Positions 54,624-63,528 of a stretch of 64,000 nucleotides of DNA are shown in pieces; position 1 is the stretch's first letter, and the number at the start of each line of letters is the position of its first letter. The notes below the pieces were generated by a model, which saw only the letters and a list, made by a program, of their open reading frames with translations, was not told the DNA's origin and made no database searches. Position numbers and translations under genes: made by a program. The stretch is from Campylobacter showae. Its GTDB lineage: Bacteria; Campylobacterota; Campylobacteria; Campylobacterales; Campylobacteraceae. Location of the stretch: assembly GCF_900573985.1 (NCBI RefSeq), contig NZ_UWOK01000001.1:1178001-1242000 (forward strand), read 5' to 3'.

Positions 54624-55256
54624 ATGCAAAAATTTTTACAAGCCCTAGCAGGCTCGCAAAAATATTTCGTAAACTACGTTAGCGTCGCGATTTTCATCGT
54701 GATGGCGTGGATAGGCGGACTCAAAGTCGTGCAATACGAGGCCGACGGCATCGTGCCGTTTGTAACCAACAGCCCGTTTTTTAGCTACATGTATAGCAAA
54801 AAAGATATCGTAGATAACGGCAAGGGCAAAATGGTCGCCGAGTACAACCTGCACAAAAATCCGGAAGGCTTGGTCGTGCCTAAAAACATCGAGTGGCATA
54901 AACAAAACGGTACTTACGCGGTTTCGTATCTGATCGGCGCGATGATCTGCACTATCGGTACGCTCGTGCTGCTTGGCATTTGGTTCCCTAAACTAGGGCT
55001 TATCGGCGGACTGCTGACGTTTGGCATGTCTATCGTAACGCTTAGCTTTTTGATAACGACGCCTGAGACTTGGGTGCCAAATCTAGGCAATCCAGCACTT
55101 GGCATCACTGAAAGTCCTAATCACGGCTTCCCGTATCTATCGGGTGCCGGACGACTGGTGCTAAAAGATATAATAATGTCTGCTGCGGGACTAATCGTAG
55201 CCTCAAATGCGGCTCGCAGGATTTTGGAGTGCTGCAAAAGCTGCTCGGCTAAGTAA
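54624..55256 (+). CDS. YkgB/RclC-like membrane protein (DUF417)
   Basis: A 210-residue inner-membrane protein with four helices (about 16-37, 97-120, 124-146, 178-198) and a conserved loop, GGLKVVQYEADGIVPFVTNSP. It matches the DUF417 family, whose E. coli member RclC (YkgB) belongs to the reactive-chlorine resistance operon. The biochemical activity is unknown. A CCKSC group is at the C-terminal end (ILECCKSCSAK), which could be redox-active or metal-binding; this is an inference. A candidate Fur/PerR site lies upstream. Confidence 0.87.
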   Translation: MQKFLQALAGSQKYFVNYVSVAIFIVMAWIGGLKVVQYEADGIVPFVTNSPFFSYMYSKKDIVDNGKGKMVAEYNLHKNPEGLVVPKNIEWHKQNGTYAVSYLIGAMICTIGTLVLLGIWFPKLGLIGGLLTFGMSIVTLSFLITTPETWVPNLGNPALGITESPNHGFPYLSGAGRLVLKDIIMSAAGLIVASNAARRILECCKSCSAK

Positions 55257-55270
55257 AATTTGCAGATTTT

Positions 55271-55320
55271 AGCGAGCGGTAGACCTAAATTTAGTTATTT
55301 CTCCGCTCGCGGCCGTTTTT
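55271..55320 (+). terminator. Possible terminator after the RclC-like gene
   Basis: GCGAGCGG (55272-55279) pairs with CCGCTCGC (55303-55310) across a 23-base loop; TTTTT follows five bases later. The long loop makes it only a candidate. Confidence 0.4.
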
Positions 55321-55491
55321 CTCATCTCTACTTTTTACTATTTCGTTACAAAATTACTTTGCTTTTTCAATATATACCAAATCAATTTTATCTGTTTGCT
55401 CGCTCGTTAAATTTAGCAAACCGTGTACGCGTAAAATGCTGCTATAAGCGGAGATTAGGTAAAATGCAGCCCTAAATTTAAAGGAGAAAAT

Positions 55492-56235
55492 ATGGCATTT
55501 TTCGATTTTTTCAAAAGAGGCGGCAAAAATAGCGCAAACGCCGCAAAGATCGGCAAGACCGCGCAGGAGCGCAAGGATATAAGCATAGAAATTTTAAAAT
55601 CCCAAGGCGTGCCGTACATTGACCATCTGCCGCTACGATATGAGACGGGTGAGATCACTCCGCGCGAAAAGGACGAGGTTATCGCCCGTGCGATCTGCTC
55701 GTTTGCCGCGATAATGTGTGCTTGCACGATCAGAGATAACGGCGAGCTAACCGACGAAGACAAGCAGGGCACGAAGGACTTTTTGGATAATCGCTTTGGG
55801 TGCATAGACAAGCTAACGCGCATGGAACGCCGCGTCGTGCAGGGCGAGGCGAGCTATAACGAGGCCGTAAATATGGGCTGGAAATACGAGTCGCTGTGGG
55901 CGCTGATGTGGGCCATGGGTCTCGTAGAGGAGCTAAATTTCCCAAACGAGATCTGCGACTGCAAATTTGTGATGGATACCTTTATCGGCGGTGATTTTTC
56001 GGAGCGCGTGAAGCTGCGGGGTACTGATGAAATCCTGCAAGCGCTTGATCTCGTCTATCGTTACCACTGGGCGTGCGTCAATGCCCGCGTGCACGGCTCA
56101 GACTGCGCGGGGCTCGACGAAGAGGTCGTGATGGAGAGGCGCGGCGGGCTAGAGTGGCTGTGCTGCAAGGGGGACGAAAATGATAATCTAACTGACGAAT
56201 ATAATGCGTGGGATTATCCGGACTTAAATACCTAG
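55492..56235 (+). CDS. DUF4272 domain-containing protein
   Basis: A 247-residue soluble protein of the DUF4272 family: PYIDHLPLRYETGEITPREKDEVIARAICSF near the start, WKYESLWALMWAMGLVEEL in the middle and DLVYRYHWACVNARVHG towards the end, then GGLEWLCCKGD and DYNAWDY-like acidic end. The family is common in bacteria but has no known activity. A GGAGAAAAT site precedes the ATG. It stands alone; the stop codon is followed after one base or less by repeat copy B. Confidence 0.85.
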   Translation: MAFFDFFKRGGKNSANAAKIGKTAQERKDISIEILKSQGVPYIDHLPLRYETGEITPREKDEVIARAICSFAAIMCACTIRDNGELTDEDKQGTKDFLDNRFGCIDKLTRMERRVVQGEASYNEAVNMGWKYESLWALMWAMGLVEELNFPNEICDCKFVMDTFIGGDFSERVKLRGTDEILQALDLVYRYHWACVNARVHGSDCAGLDEEVVMERRGGLEWLCCKGDENDNLTDEYNAWDYPDLNT

Positions 56236-56355
56236 CGGCGCGTCTTTTTCCTTTATACGTCGTTGGAAATTTCGCCGAATTTCAGTCACGTATTATAATA
56301 TACGCTCCTTCATTCGGCTCATTTCCGCCTCGTCTAAAGAAAAAATACTGCACCT
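56236..56355 (+). repeat. Dispersed intergenic repeat, copy B (3' of DUF4272 gene)
   Basis: Begins directly after the stop codon: CGGCGCGTCTTTTTCCTTT, ATACGTCGTTGG, TTCAGTCACG, TATACGCTCC, CGGCTCATTT, CCGCCTCGTCTAAAG, AAAAAATACTGCACCTTATTT. It aligns with copies A and D block by block and is the first of three copies in tandem. Confidence 0.75.
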
Positions 56356-56373
56356 TATTTCCGTGTAGCGGTA

Positions 56374-56472
56374 TTTTCTCGCATCGCTATATTCGGTCGC
56401 TACTCATGCACAATAATCACCATCGTAAAATTTTAAGTCGCTTAGTCTAGCTTCGCGATACTGCCGTTCTTG
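56374..56472 (+). repeat. Dispersed intergenic repeat, degenerate copy E
   Basis: Shows TTTTCTCGCATCGCTATATTCGG at its start and CTTAGTCTAGCTTCGCGATACTGCC at its end. The end is nearly identical to that of copy C (CCTAGTCTAACTTCGCGATACCGCC); the middle is poorly conserved. Confidence 0.55.
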
Positions 56473-56539
56473 TATTCTTTAACTCAAATTTAAACTAGCC
56501 TACGCTTAAAAATTAAATTTCGCTTTATCTTTGTGTGTT

Positions 56540-56655
56540 GTTTCTCTTTGCTATACGTCGTTGCGTTTAAAATTTGCTTTATTACATATCAAGCATACGC
56601 TCCGCCCGCAAATTTCATCCGCGCCTAGTCTAACTTCGCGATACCGCCTCTTGCG
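56540..56655 (+). repeat. Dispersed intergenic repeat, copy C
   Basis: Reads TTTCTCTTTGCTATACGTCG, then GCATACGCTCCGC, then GCGCCTAGTCTAACTTCGCG and ATACCGCC. The first block corresponds to GTCTTTTTCCTTTATACGTCG of copy B, the second to TATACGCTCC, the third to CGCCTCGTCTAAAG. It is the third unit in the spacer before the MBOAT gene. Confidence 0.6.
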
Positions 56656-56826
56656 TCATTTCGCTCAAATTTAAGTTGCAACTTTGGCAGACTATTTTTA
56701 CGTCCTTGCTTCAAATTTGGCCGCTTGTGCGTTTAGTTTTTGCTCGGTAGCAATTAATTAATTTTTATTTTGTTTAAATATTAAATAATGTTTATTATAA
56801 TTGCGCTAAAAATCAATGGATGGATA

Positions 56827-58293
56827 ATGCTTTTTAACTCTTACGAATTTATATTTTTATTTTTGCCCATAACTTTTTTCGTATATTTTTTCTTAAATAA
56901 AAAGCGCCTTAGCGAAGCGGCGAAAGGCTTTTTGGTGCTATCGTCGCTATTTTTTTACAGCTGGTGGAACATCGCGTATCTACCGCTAATAGTAGGCTCG
57001 ATGATATTTAACTACTCTTTTGGGCTAGAGCTTTGTAAAAATAATCCTAAAATTTCAAAAAAAATTCTCCTTGCTCTTGGTATCGCGGCAAATTTGGCTT
57101 TGCTTGGGTATTTTAAGTACTCCGATTTTTTGATCGGCAACGTAAATTTCGCCTTCGGTACGCAGATATCGCACCTAAATTTACTCCTGCCGCTTGCTAT
57201 TTCGTTTTTTACGTTTCAGCAGATCGCGTATCTGGTAGATAGCGCGGCAGAAGAGAGCGCGAAGCGGTATGATTTTTTAAATTACTGCTTGTTTGTTACG
57301 TTTTTTCCGCAGCTAATCGCCGGCCCCATCGTACATCACGAGGAGATGATGCCGCAGTTTGCAAAAGCTAAAAATAAAATAATCAACTACAAAAATATCG
57401 CTCTTGGGCTTTTTATATTTTCTATCGGGCTTTTTAAAAAGGTCGTTATCGCCGATACTTTCGCCGTTTGGGCGACCGAGGGCTTTGACATGGCCGCGAG
57501 CTTAAATTTGATCGAAGCTTGGGCGACTAGCCTTAGCTACACGTTTCAGCTCTATTTTGATTTTAGCGGATACTGCGATATGGCGATCGGCGCGGCGCTG
57601 CTTTTTAACATCAAACTCCCGATAAATTTCAACTCGCCTTACAAGGCTTTAAATATTCAGGATTTTTGGCGCAGGTGGCATATCACGCTAAGCCGTTTTT
57701 TGAGAGATTACGTCTATATCCCGCTGGGAGGCAACCGCAGGGGCAAGGCGAGAACGTACGTAAATTTAGCTGCTACCTTCGTGATAGGGGGCATCTGGCA
57801 CGGGGCGGGCTGGACGTTTGTATTTTGGGGATGTCTGCACGGCGCGGCTTTGATCGTCCAAAGGATTTGGAGCGAGCTGGGCTTTAGACTAAATAAATTC
57901 ATAGCTTGGTTTATAACCTTTAACTTCGTAAATATCGCATGGGTGTTTTTTAGAGCAAAGGAGTGGGACGACGCGCTAAAGGTGCTAAAGGGGATGTTTG
58001 GCCTAGGCGGCGGACTAACTCTAAATTCGCGGCTAGAGAAAAAGGTCGGTTTTTTGAGGGAGTACGGCGTAAAATTTGGCGAGTGGAATCCAAATATACA
58101 AATAGACAGCACAAACACCTTGTTCTACTACCTTATCGCTGGTTTTGCGGTAGCGCTGCTATTTAAAAACTCTGCGCAAAAACTGCAAGGCTTTAGACTC
58201 GGCGGGCTAAATTTGACCCTAGCCGTGCTTTGTTTTACGCTGGGCGTTTTAAATTTGCACAAAATGTCTCAATTTTTATATTTTAACTTTTAG
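56827..58293 (+). CDS. MBOAT-family O-acyltransferase (AlgI type)
   Basis: A 488-residue polytopic protein. I prefer ATG 56827 (MLFNSYEFIFLFLPITFF), the usual AlgI-family start, to an upstream ATG at 56788. About ten helices are visible. The family motifs are QDFWRRWHITLSRFLRDYVYIPLGGNR (about 278-304) and IGGIWHGAGWTFVFWGCLHG, whose histidine is the catalytic one. It should move acyl (usually acetyl) groups across the inner membrane onto a surface polysaccharide, with the following SGNH-like protein as partner. The acceptor glycan is unknown. Confidence 0.93.
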   Translation: MLFNSYEFIFLFLPITFFVYFFLNKKRLSEAAKGFLVLSSLFFYSWWNIAYLPLIVGSMIFNYSFGLELCKNNPKISKKILLALGIAANLALLGYFKYSDFLIGNVNFAFGTQISHLNLLLPLAISFFTFQQIAYLVDSAAEESAKRYDFLNYCLFVTFFPQLIAGPIVHHEEMMPQFAKAKNKIINYKNIALGLFIFSIGLFKKVVIADTFAVWATEGFDMAASLNLIEAWATSLSYTFQLYFDFSGYCDMAIGAALLFNIKLPINFNSPYKALNIQDFWRRWHITLSRFLRDYVYIPLGGNRRGKARTYVNLAATFVIGGIWHGAGWTFVFWGCLHGAALIVQRIWSELGFRLNKFIAWFITFNFVNIAWVFFRAKEWDDALKVLKGMFGLGGGLTLNSRLEKKVGFLREYGVKFGEWNPNIQIDSTNTLFYYLIAGFAVALLFKNSAQKLQGFRLGGLNLTLAVLCFTLGVLNLHKMSQFLYFNF

Positions 58294-58302
58294 GAAAATC
58301 GT

Positions 58303-59421
58303 ATGAAATTTAAAAAATGGACGTTTAGCTTTTTGGCCGCGGCGGCTTTGATTTTCGCGCTCGTGGCGGTTTTTAACTACCTGGTCGATCCATACAGGAT
58401 TTACGATACGGATATCTTTAAAAATAAGCCCAGAGAGGATTTGCAGTCGCGCTTTATGAAGGTTTTAAAGATTCAAAAAATCAGGCCCGCGTCGATATTT
58501 TTAGGAAACTCTCGCCCTCAAACGGCTCTAAATTCGGCGCATAGGTATTTCATGCAGCCCGCCTTTAACGCGGCTGTATCGGGAAGCAATCTAAACGAAG
58601 CTAAAGCCTATCTAAAATGGGCGATAAAACAAGGAAATTTAAAGCAGGCGTTGCTCGTTTTTGACGACAAGACGATGCTAGGCGGCGGTAGCAAGGCCGA
58701 TGATTTCGAGGAGTATTTTAAAAATCATAGCGCGTATAAAATTTTATTTAGCTTCCAGACGCTTCGCGACTCGGTAGCGACTGTCCTAAAATACGGCAAA
58801 ACTCCGCTCTTTGAGCCTGACGGCAGACGGACCGAGGCGTCGCTGCTAGAAGAGGTGCGAAGAAACGGGGGCTACCGTGAATACTCCGTAAAAAAGATAG
58901 AGAGCGGATATATGGCTGAACGCAAAAGAGACGAGGTATCAAGGCTGTCTTATGAAAATTTTATCGAGATTTTAACGGATGCTCACGAAAATAATATAAC
59001 CCTTGATATCGCTATAAGTCCGCTACATGCTAGGCTGCTTGAAGTTATGGACTACAGAGTCGGGCTTGACGCGGCATGGTATGAGTGGAAAAAACAGATA
59101 ACGGCCGTAAACGAAGAGGTTGCCCAGCGACTTGGAAAGAGGCCGTTTAGGATAGTGGATTTTGGCCTTTATAACGAGATAACGACTCAGGAGCTACCTA
59201 AAAACGCAGGCCAAATTTCGCCGTACTACTGGGAAGCTAGCCACTATAACGCAAGGCTCGGCGATATGATGCTGGAGTTCTTGTCGGGGCGGGGCGAGCA
59301 CGCGGGGCTAGGTGTAGAGATAACTAGCAAAAACATAGACGCGCACGTAGAAAATCAAAAGAGCCTGAGGGCTAAATTTATAGATACGCGGGAGTATAGG
59401 CGCGAGGTTTTTGGCGAGTAG
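58303..59421 (+). CDS. SGNH-like partner of the MBOAT acyltransferase
   Basis: A 372-residue protein with one N-terminal membrane helix (about 7-27) and a periplasmic domain. ASIFLGNSRPQTALN (about 65-79) has the GNSR nucleophile-type block of AlgX/DltD-related SGNH hydrolases; a later segment, EASHYNARLGDMML (about 311-324), holds the candidate catalytic His. I find no clear catalytic Asp. It starts 9 bases after the MBOAT gene. I infer that it receives acyl groups from the MBOAT protein and puts them on a periplasmic glycan. Confidence 0.8.
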   Translation: MKFKKWTFSFLAAAALIFALVAVFNYLVDPYRIYDTDIFKNKPREDLQSRFMKVLKIQKIRPASIFLGNSRPQTALNSAHRYFMQPAFNAAVSGSNLNEAKAYLKWAIKQGNLKQALLVFDDKTMLGGGSKADDFEEYFKNHSAYKILFSFQTLRDSVATVLKYGKTPLFEPDGRRTEASLLEEVRRNGGYREYSVKKIESGYMAERKRDEVSRLSYENFIEILTDAHENNITLDIAISPLHARLLEVMDYRVGLDAAWYEWKKQITAVNEEVAQRLGKRPFRIVDFGLYNEITTQELPKNAGQISPYYWEASHYNARLGDMMLEFLSGRGEHAGLGVEITSKNIDAHVENQKSLRAKFIDTREYRREVFGE

Positions 59422-59460
59422 GTTTTGGGGCGGTAAATTTATTTAAAAGCCAAGATTTTA

Positions 59461-59466
59461 TATAAT
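59461..59466 (+). promoter_or_regulatory. Candidate -10 box of ispG
   Basis: TATAAT in TTTTATATAATCGC, 27 bases before the TTG start of ispG. Confidence 0.5.
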
Positions 59467-59492
59467 CGCACAATAAAATTTAAAGGCCAAAT

Positions 59493-60551
59493 TTGCAAAG
59501 ATACCCCACGAAACAGATAAAAATCCGCGATGTAAAAATAGGCGGAGACGCGCCCATATCGGTGCAGTCGATGACATTTAGCAAGACCAAAGACGTAAAA
59601 GGCACGCTAGAGCAGATACAGCGGCTTTATTTTGCCGGCTGCGATATCGTGCGCTGCGCCGTGTTTGACAAAGAGGACACCGCCGCACTGCGTGAGGTCG
59701 TAAAAGCTAGCCCGCTGCCCGTCGTCGCCGACATCCACTTTAACCACAACTACGCCGTGATAGTTAGCGAGTTCGTCGACGCTATCCGCATAAACCCGGG
59801 CAATATCGGCTCAAAAAAGAACATCAAAGCCGTCGTGGACGCGTGCAAGCAGCGAAATCTGCCCATCCGCATCGGCGTAAACTCAGGATCGCTAGAAAAG
59901 CAGTTTGAGGACAGATACGGCCGCACGGTCGAAGCGATGGTGCAAAGCGCGCTTTATAACATAAATTTGCTCGAGGATTTTGATTTTACCGATATCAAAA
60001 TCTCGCTAAAATCAAGCGACGTCGAGCGCACGATGGCCGCTTACCGTGCGCTTCGGCCGCTTGTGGCGTATCCGTTTCACCTCGGCGTTACGGAGGCTGG
60101 CACTAGCTTTCACGCGACGATAAAGTCTGCGATCGCGCTAGGCGGACTGCTACTGGAGGGCATCGGCGATACGATGCGAGTTAGCATCACGGGCGAGCTA
60201 GAAGAAGAGATCAAGGTCGCAAAAGCGATCCTAAAAGACAGCGGCCGCCAAAAAGAGGGGCTAAATATCATCTCATGTCCGACCTGCGGGCGTTTGCAGG
60301 CTGATCTGATGGCTGCGGTAAAGCTCGTCGAAGAAAAAACCAAACACATCAAAGAGCCGCTAAACGTCTCGGTGATGGGCTGCGTCGTAAACGCGATCGG
60401 CGAGGCTAAGGGCGCGGACGTGGCGATAGCCTTTGGCAAAGGAAACGGTATGATAATGCGCAAAGGCGAGGTGGTCGCGAGGCTGCCCGAGGGCGAGCTA
60501 GTCGATAGATTTTTACTCGAGATCGACGACGAGATAAAGTCGCGGGCGTAA
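59493..60551 (+). CDS. ispG: 4-hydroxy-3-methylbut-2-en-1-yl diphosphate synthase
   Basis: A 352-residue IspG starting at TTG ([28 protein letters not shown]). It reduces methylerythritol cyclodiphosphate to HMBPP in the MEP pathway. The 4Fe-4S ligands are the two cysteines of SCPTCGRLQ (about 257-265) and the cysteine of [11 protein letters not shown] (about 298-308), with the following Glu as fourth ligand. The TIM-barrel part starts with the [10 protein letters not shown] segment. No ATG precedes the family start, so TTG is likely. Another MEP-pathway gene (ispE) is at 964-1707. Confidence 0.96.
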   Translation: MQRYPTKQIKIRDVKIGGDAPISVQSMTFSKTKDVKGTLEQIQRLYFAGCDIVRCAVFDKEDTAALREVVKASPLPVVADIHFNHNYAVIVSEFVDAIRINPGNIGSKKNIKAVVDACKQRNLPIRIGVNSGSLEKQFEDRYGRTVEAMVQSALYNINLLEDFDFTDIKISLKSSDVERTMAAYRALRPLVAYPFHLGVTEAGTSFHATIKSAIALGGLLLEGIGDTMRVSITGELEEEIKVAKAILKDSGRQKEGLNIISCPTCGRLQADLMAAVKLVEEKTKHIKEPLNVSVMGCVVNAIGEAKGADVAIAFGKGNGMIMRKGEVVARLPEGELVDRFLLEIDDEIKSRA

Positions 60552-60820
60552 ATTTCAGGCGTCAAATTTGACGTTTGGCGACGCTCGGCTCGGTCAAATT
60601 TGAGCCGATAAATTTGCCTCTGGCTCGGGTTTAAATTTGTTCGTCAAATTTGAACTCTATTTATCAGTGCGAGCCTGCGAAACCACGCTCTTTATGGCGC
60701 TAACTCAAATTTGACCGTTCAAATCTAAAGCAAATTTACGAGCAAGCGTCAAAATTGAATTCAAATTTTATAAAATCCGCCCAAACGCAGGCAAATTTAA
60801 CAAAACTAAAGGATACGAAA
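60552..60820. other. AAATTT-rich spacer before dnaB
   Basis: About 270 bases with ten AAATTT words, several as the palindromes TCAAATTTGA and GTCAAATTTGAC, and one stem CGGCTC/GAGCCG near 60587. An in-frame ATG at 60755 would lengthen DnaB by 22 residues without homology. No gene is supported. Confidence 0.6.
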
Positions 60821-62230
60821 ATGGCAAAAGAAAACATCGATATGCACAATCTCTATGATCTAGATATGGAGCGCGCGATCCTCGCGTCCATCATCTATAG
60901 CGCGGACAATCTAAGCGAGATTTTCGATATCATCAGCCCGTTTGACTTTTATCTGCGCGCTCACGGCGACGTTTACGACGCGATGGTAAAGTGTCTGAAT
61001 GAAAATTTGCCCGTAGAAACGGGATTTTTAAAAACCAAATTAGGAAGTAAATTTGATGAGAACGTGATGAGCGAGATCATCGGCACGAACTCGATCCTGG
61101 ATGTGAAAAAATACGCCGCCGAGATCAAAGAAAAATCGATCAAGCGAAGCCTCGTCAAAATCGCGCACCAGATACCTAGCAAAGTGAGCGAGGACAAGCC
61201 TAGCCGCGATATGGTGGACGAGCTGAGTCAGAGTTTTTATTCGCTAGTGGACGGGCAGAGCGCGGGTGTCGTAAAGGACGCTGCTGTCATCATCGCAGAC
61301 GTCATCGCACACCTAGAAAAGCAAAAACTGCTCGAGGATAAGGATATCGTGGGTATCGACACGGGATTTCGCCAGCTAAACGAGATGACGAAGGGCTTTA
61401 AACACGGCGATCTCATCATCATCGCAGCGCGCCCGGGTATGGGAAAAACCACGATCTGCCTAAATTTGATGAACCACGTGCTGATGCGCGGCGGCGGAGT
61501 CGTATTTTTCTCTCTTGAGATGCCGGCCGAGCAGATCATGCTGCGTATGCTAAGCGCCAAAACATCGATCCCGCTACAAAACATAATGACTGCTAAAATG
61601 GACGACGAGGAGTGGTCGCGCCTAAGCGACGCGTGCGATGATATGGCTAGCCGCAAGCTTTTCGTCTACGATAGCGGCTACGTAAATATCCATCAGATCC
61701 GCACGCAGATGCGCAAGCTCAAGTCTGCTCACCCCGAGATCACGCTGTGCGTCATCGACTACATCGGCCTCATGATGGCGACGTCAAATTTCTCCGATCG
61801 CCACCTACAGATCGCCGAAATCTCGCGCGGACTAAAGCTACTAGCGCGCGAGCTAGACATGCCTATCATCGCGCTTAGCCAGCTAAACCGTAGCCTAGAG
61901 TCCCGCGCCAACAAGCGCCCGATGCTAAGCGACCTACGCGAATCAGGCGCCATCGAGCAGGACGCCGACATGATACTTTTCGTGTACCGAGACGAGGTTT
62001 ACCGCGAGCAGGAGGAGAAGGAGGCCGAGAAAAAGGCGCACGCCGAGGGCAAGGAGTATGTGCGTAAATTCGTCCCAAACAAGATCGAAGAGGATGCCGA
62101 GATCATCGTGGGCAAGAACCGAAACGGCCCGGTCGGCACGGTGGAGGTAATATTTCAGAAGGAATTTACGCGCTTTGTCGATAAGAGCTTTGGCGCCGCG
62201 CACGTGGCGGAGTTTAACCCAAACGCCTAA
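60821..62230 (+). CDS. dnaB: Replicative DNA helicase DnaB
   Basis: A 469-residue DnaB. I start it at ATG 60821 (MAKENIDMHNLYDLDMERAIL), preceded by AAAGGATACG. The N-terminal helical collar runs to about residue 150. The RecA-like motor has Walker A ARPGMGKTT (about 203-211), EMPAEQIMLRML, Walker B LCVIDYIGLM and the arginine-finger region ESGAIEQDADMILFVYRDE. It is the hexameric helicase of the replication fork. A lysine/glutamate-rich insertion (EQEEKEAEKKAHAEGKEY) lies in the last quarter. comEC follows after 23 bases. Confidence 0.97.
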   Translation: MAKENIDMHNLYDLDMERAILASIIYSADNLSEIFDIISPFDFYLRAHGDVYDAMVKCLNENLPVETGFLKTKLGSKFDENVMSEIIGTNSILDVKKYAAEIKEKSIKRSLVKIAHQIPSKVSEDKPSRDMVDELSQSFYSLVDGQSAGVVKDAAVIIADVIAHLEKQKLLEDKDIVGIDTGFRQLNEMTKGFKHGDLIIIAARPGMGKTTICLNLMNHVLMRGGGVVFFSLEMPAEQIMLRMLSAKTSIPLQNIMTAKMDDEEWSRLSDACDDMASRKLFVYDSGYVNIHQIRTQMRKLKSAHPEITLCVIDYIGLMMATSNFSDRHLQIAEISRGLKLLARELDMPIIALSQLNRSLESRANKRPMLSDLRESGAIEQDADMILFVYRDEVYREQEEKEAEKKAHAEGKEYVRKFVPNKIEEDAEIIVGKNRNGPVGTVEVIFQKEFTRFVDKSFGAAHVAEFNPNA

Positions 62231-62253
62231 AATGCGCCCTTTAAGCTTAAATT

Positions 62254-63528
62254 TTGCAAAAGCCGCAACGTAAATCTATCTTTGAAAACGCGCGCGAGGT
62301 TTATGTATTTTGCCTTGCGTGCGCGCTCGTTTTTGCGCTAAATTTGGGCTTTAGCTACTATAAATTTTGCGAATTTAAATCCCAAAACGGCGTTATCCTG
62401 CAAGCTAAAATTTTACAAAACTACGAAAAAACGAACGTAAAAGGCAAAATTTACCGCGTTTTAAAGCTAAAAACGAATGATTTTAGCTTTTACACTACGA
62501 CGCAAACGGACTTTGACGCGGGAGCGAACGAGCAAATTTTAATCGGCGCCGAAAACAAAAACGTCAAATTTAAAGAGTACCTAAGCGGCTCGTTTTTTAT
62601 GCCTAGCTACGGCGTGACGCAGCTTAGGTACGCCGCGAGCGAGGAGCGAATTTACGATAAAATTTTTGAGTTTATTGCCGCGCAACACGAAAACGAGAAA
62701 ATGACCGAACTTTTTACGGCGCTGTTTCTGGCTGCACCCGTGGGCAAGGAGCTGCGCCAAGACGTAAATTTCTACGGCGTTGCGCACCTCATCGCGATCT
62801 CGGGTTATCATTTGGGACTGATTTTTGTGGCGTTATATTTTATCATGCGCCCGATTTACCGCTATTTTCAGGCGCGGTATTTTCCGTATCGAAACGCCAA
62901 ATTTGACCTCTCGGCCGCGATTTTTGCGGTTTTGTTTTGTTATCTTGCCTTGATCGGCTTCGTGCCGTCCTTTTTGCGGGCGTTTTTGATGAGCTTACTG
63001 GCTCTATTTTTGCTCGCTAGAAACGTGCGCGTCGTTAGCTTTGAGCTGCTTTTTACGGTGATTTGCGCCGCCGTGGCGCTGATGCCGAGCCTGCTTTTTA
63101 GCGTAGGATTTTATTTTTCGTGTATGGGTGTGTTTTATATTTATCTGTATTTGCGGCACTTTGGCGAGCGGTTTTCAAATTTGACAAACGCTATCTTGCT
63201 AAATTTTTGGGTATTTTCGGGGATGATTTTGCCAGTGGTTTACTTTTTTCCGCTCGTGAGCGCCCAGCAGCTAGCCGTCTTGCCGCTCACGCCGCTTTTT
63301 AGCTTGTTTTATCCGATTAGCGCGCTTTTGCATGCGTTTGGCGCTGGCGGCGCGCTTGACGAATACCTACTAGAATTTCTCTCGTGGCGCGCAAAGGGGG
63401 TAAATTTGAGCGTGCCGTTTTGGCTGTTTTTGCTTTACAACGCGCTGAGTTTATCGAGCGTCAAAAACAAAATTTTAGCCGCCGTTATCGTGCCGCTAAA
63501 TTTACTCTGCTTTGTCGCGCTTTTTTAA
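62254..63528 (+). CDS. comEC: ComEC/Rec2-type DNA-uptake channel
   Basis: A 424-residue membrane protein starting at TTG. Two or three N-terminal residues groups lead into a membrane helix (about 16-36), a soluble OB-fold-like part (about 45-110), then the competence domain with AAPVGKELRQDVNFYGVAHLIAISGYHLGLIF (about 165-196), the family signature, and about eight more helices. The C-terminal metallo-beta-lactamase domain of Bacillus ComEC is absent, as in other Campylobacter and Helicobacter forms. It moves single-stranded DNA across the inner membrane. It ends with a 4-base convergent overlap with the yihY gene. Confidence 0.93.
   Translation: MQKPQRKSIFENAREVYVFCLACALVFALNLGFSYYKFCEFKSQNGVILQAKILQNYEKTNVKGKIYRVLKLKTNDFSFYTTTQTDFDAGANEQILIGAENKNVKFKEYLSGSFFMPSYGVTQLRYAASEERIYDKIFEFIAAQHENEKMTELFTALFLAAPVGKELRQDVNFYGVAHLIAISGYHLGLIFVALYFIMRPIYRYFQARYFPYRNAKFDLSAAIFAVLFCYLALIGFVPSFLRAFLMSLLALFLLARNVRVVSFELLFTVICAAVALMPSLLFSVGFYFSCMGVFYIYLYLRHFGERFSNLTNAILLNFWVFSGMILPVVYFFPLVSAQQLAVLPLTPLFSLFYPISALLHAFGAGGALDEYLLEFLSWRAKGVNLSVPFWLFLLYNALSLSSVKNKILAAVIVPLNLLCFVALF

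Noticed and set aside
55260..55475. 71-codon frame after the RclC-like gene
   Set aside because: Crosses a candidate terminator and has no start signals or homology that I can see.
56208..56450. 80-codon frame after the DUF4272 gene
   Set aside because: Lies across repeat copies B and E; the repeats explain the sequence better.
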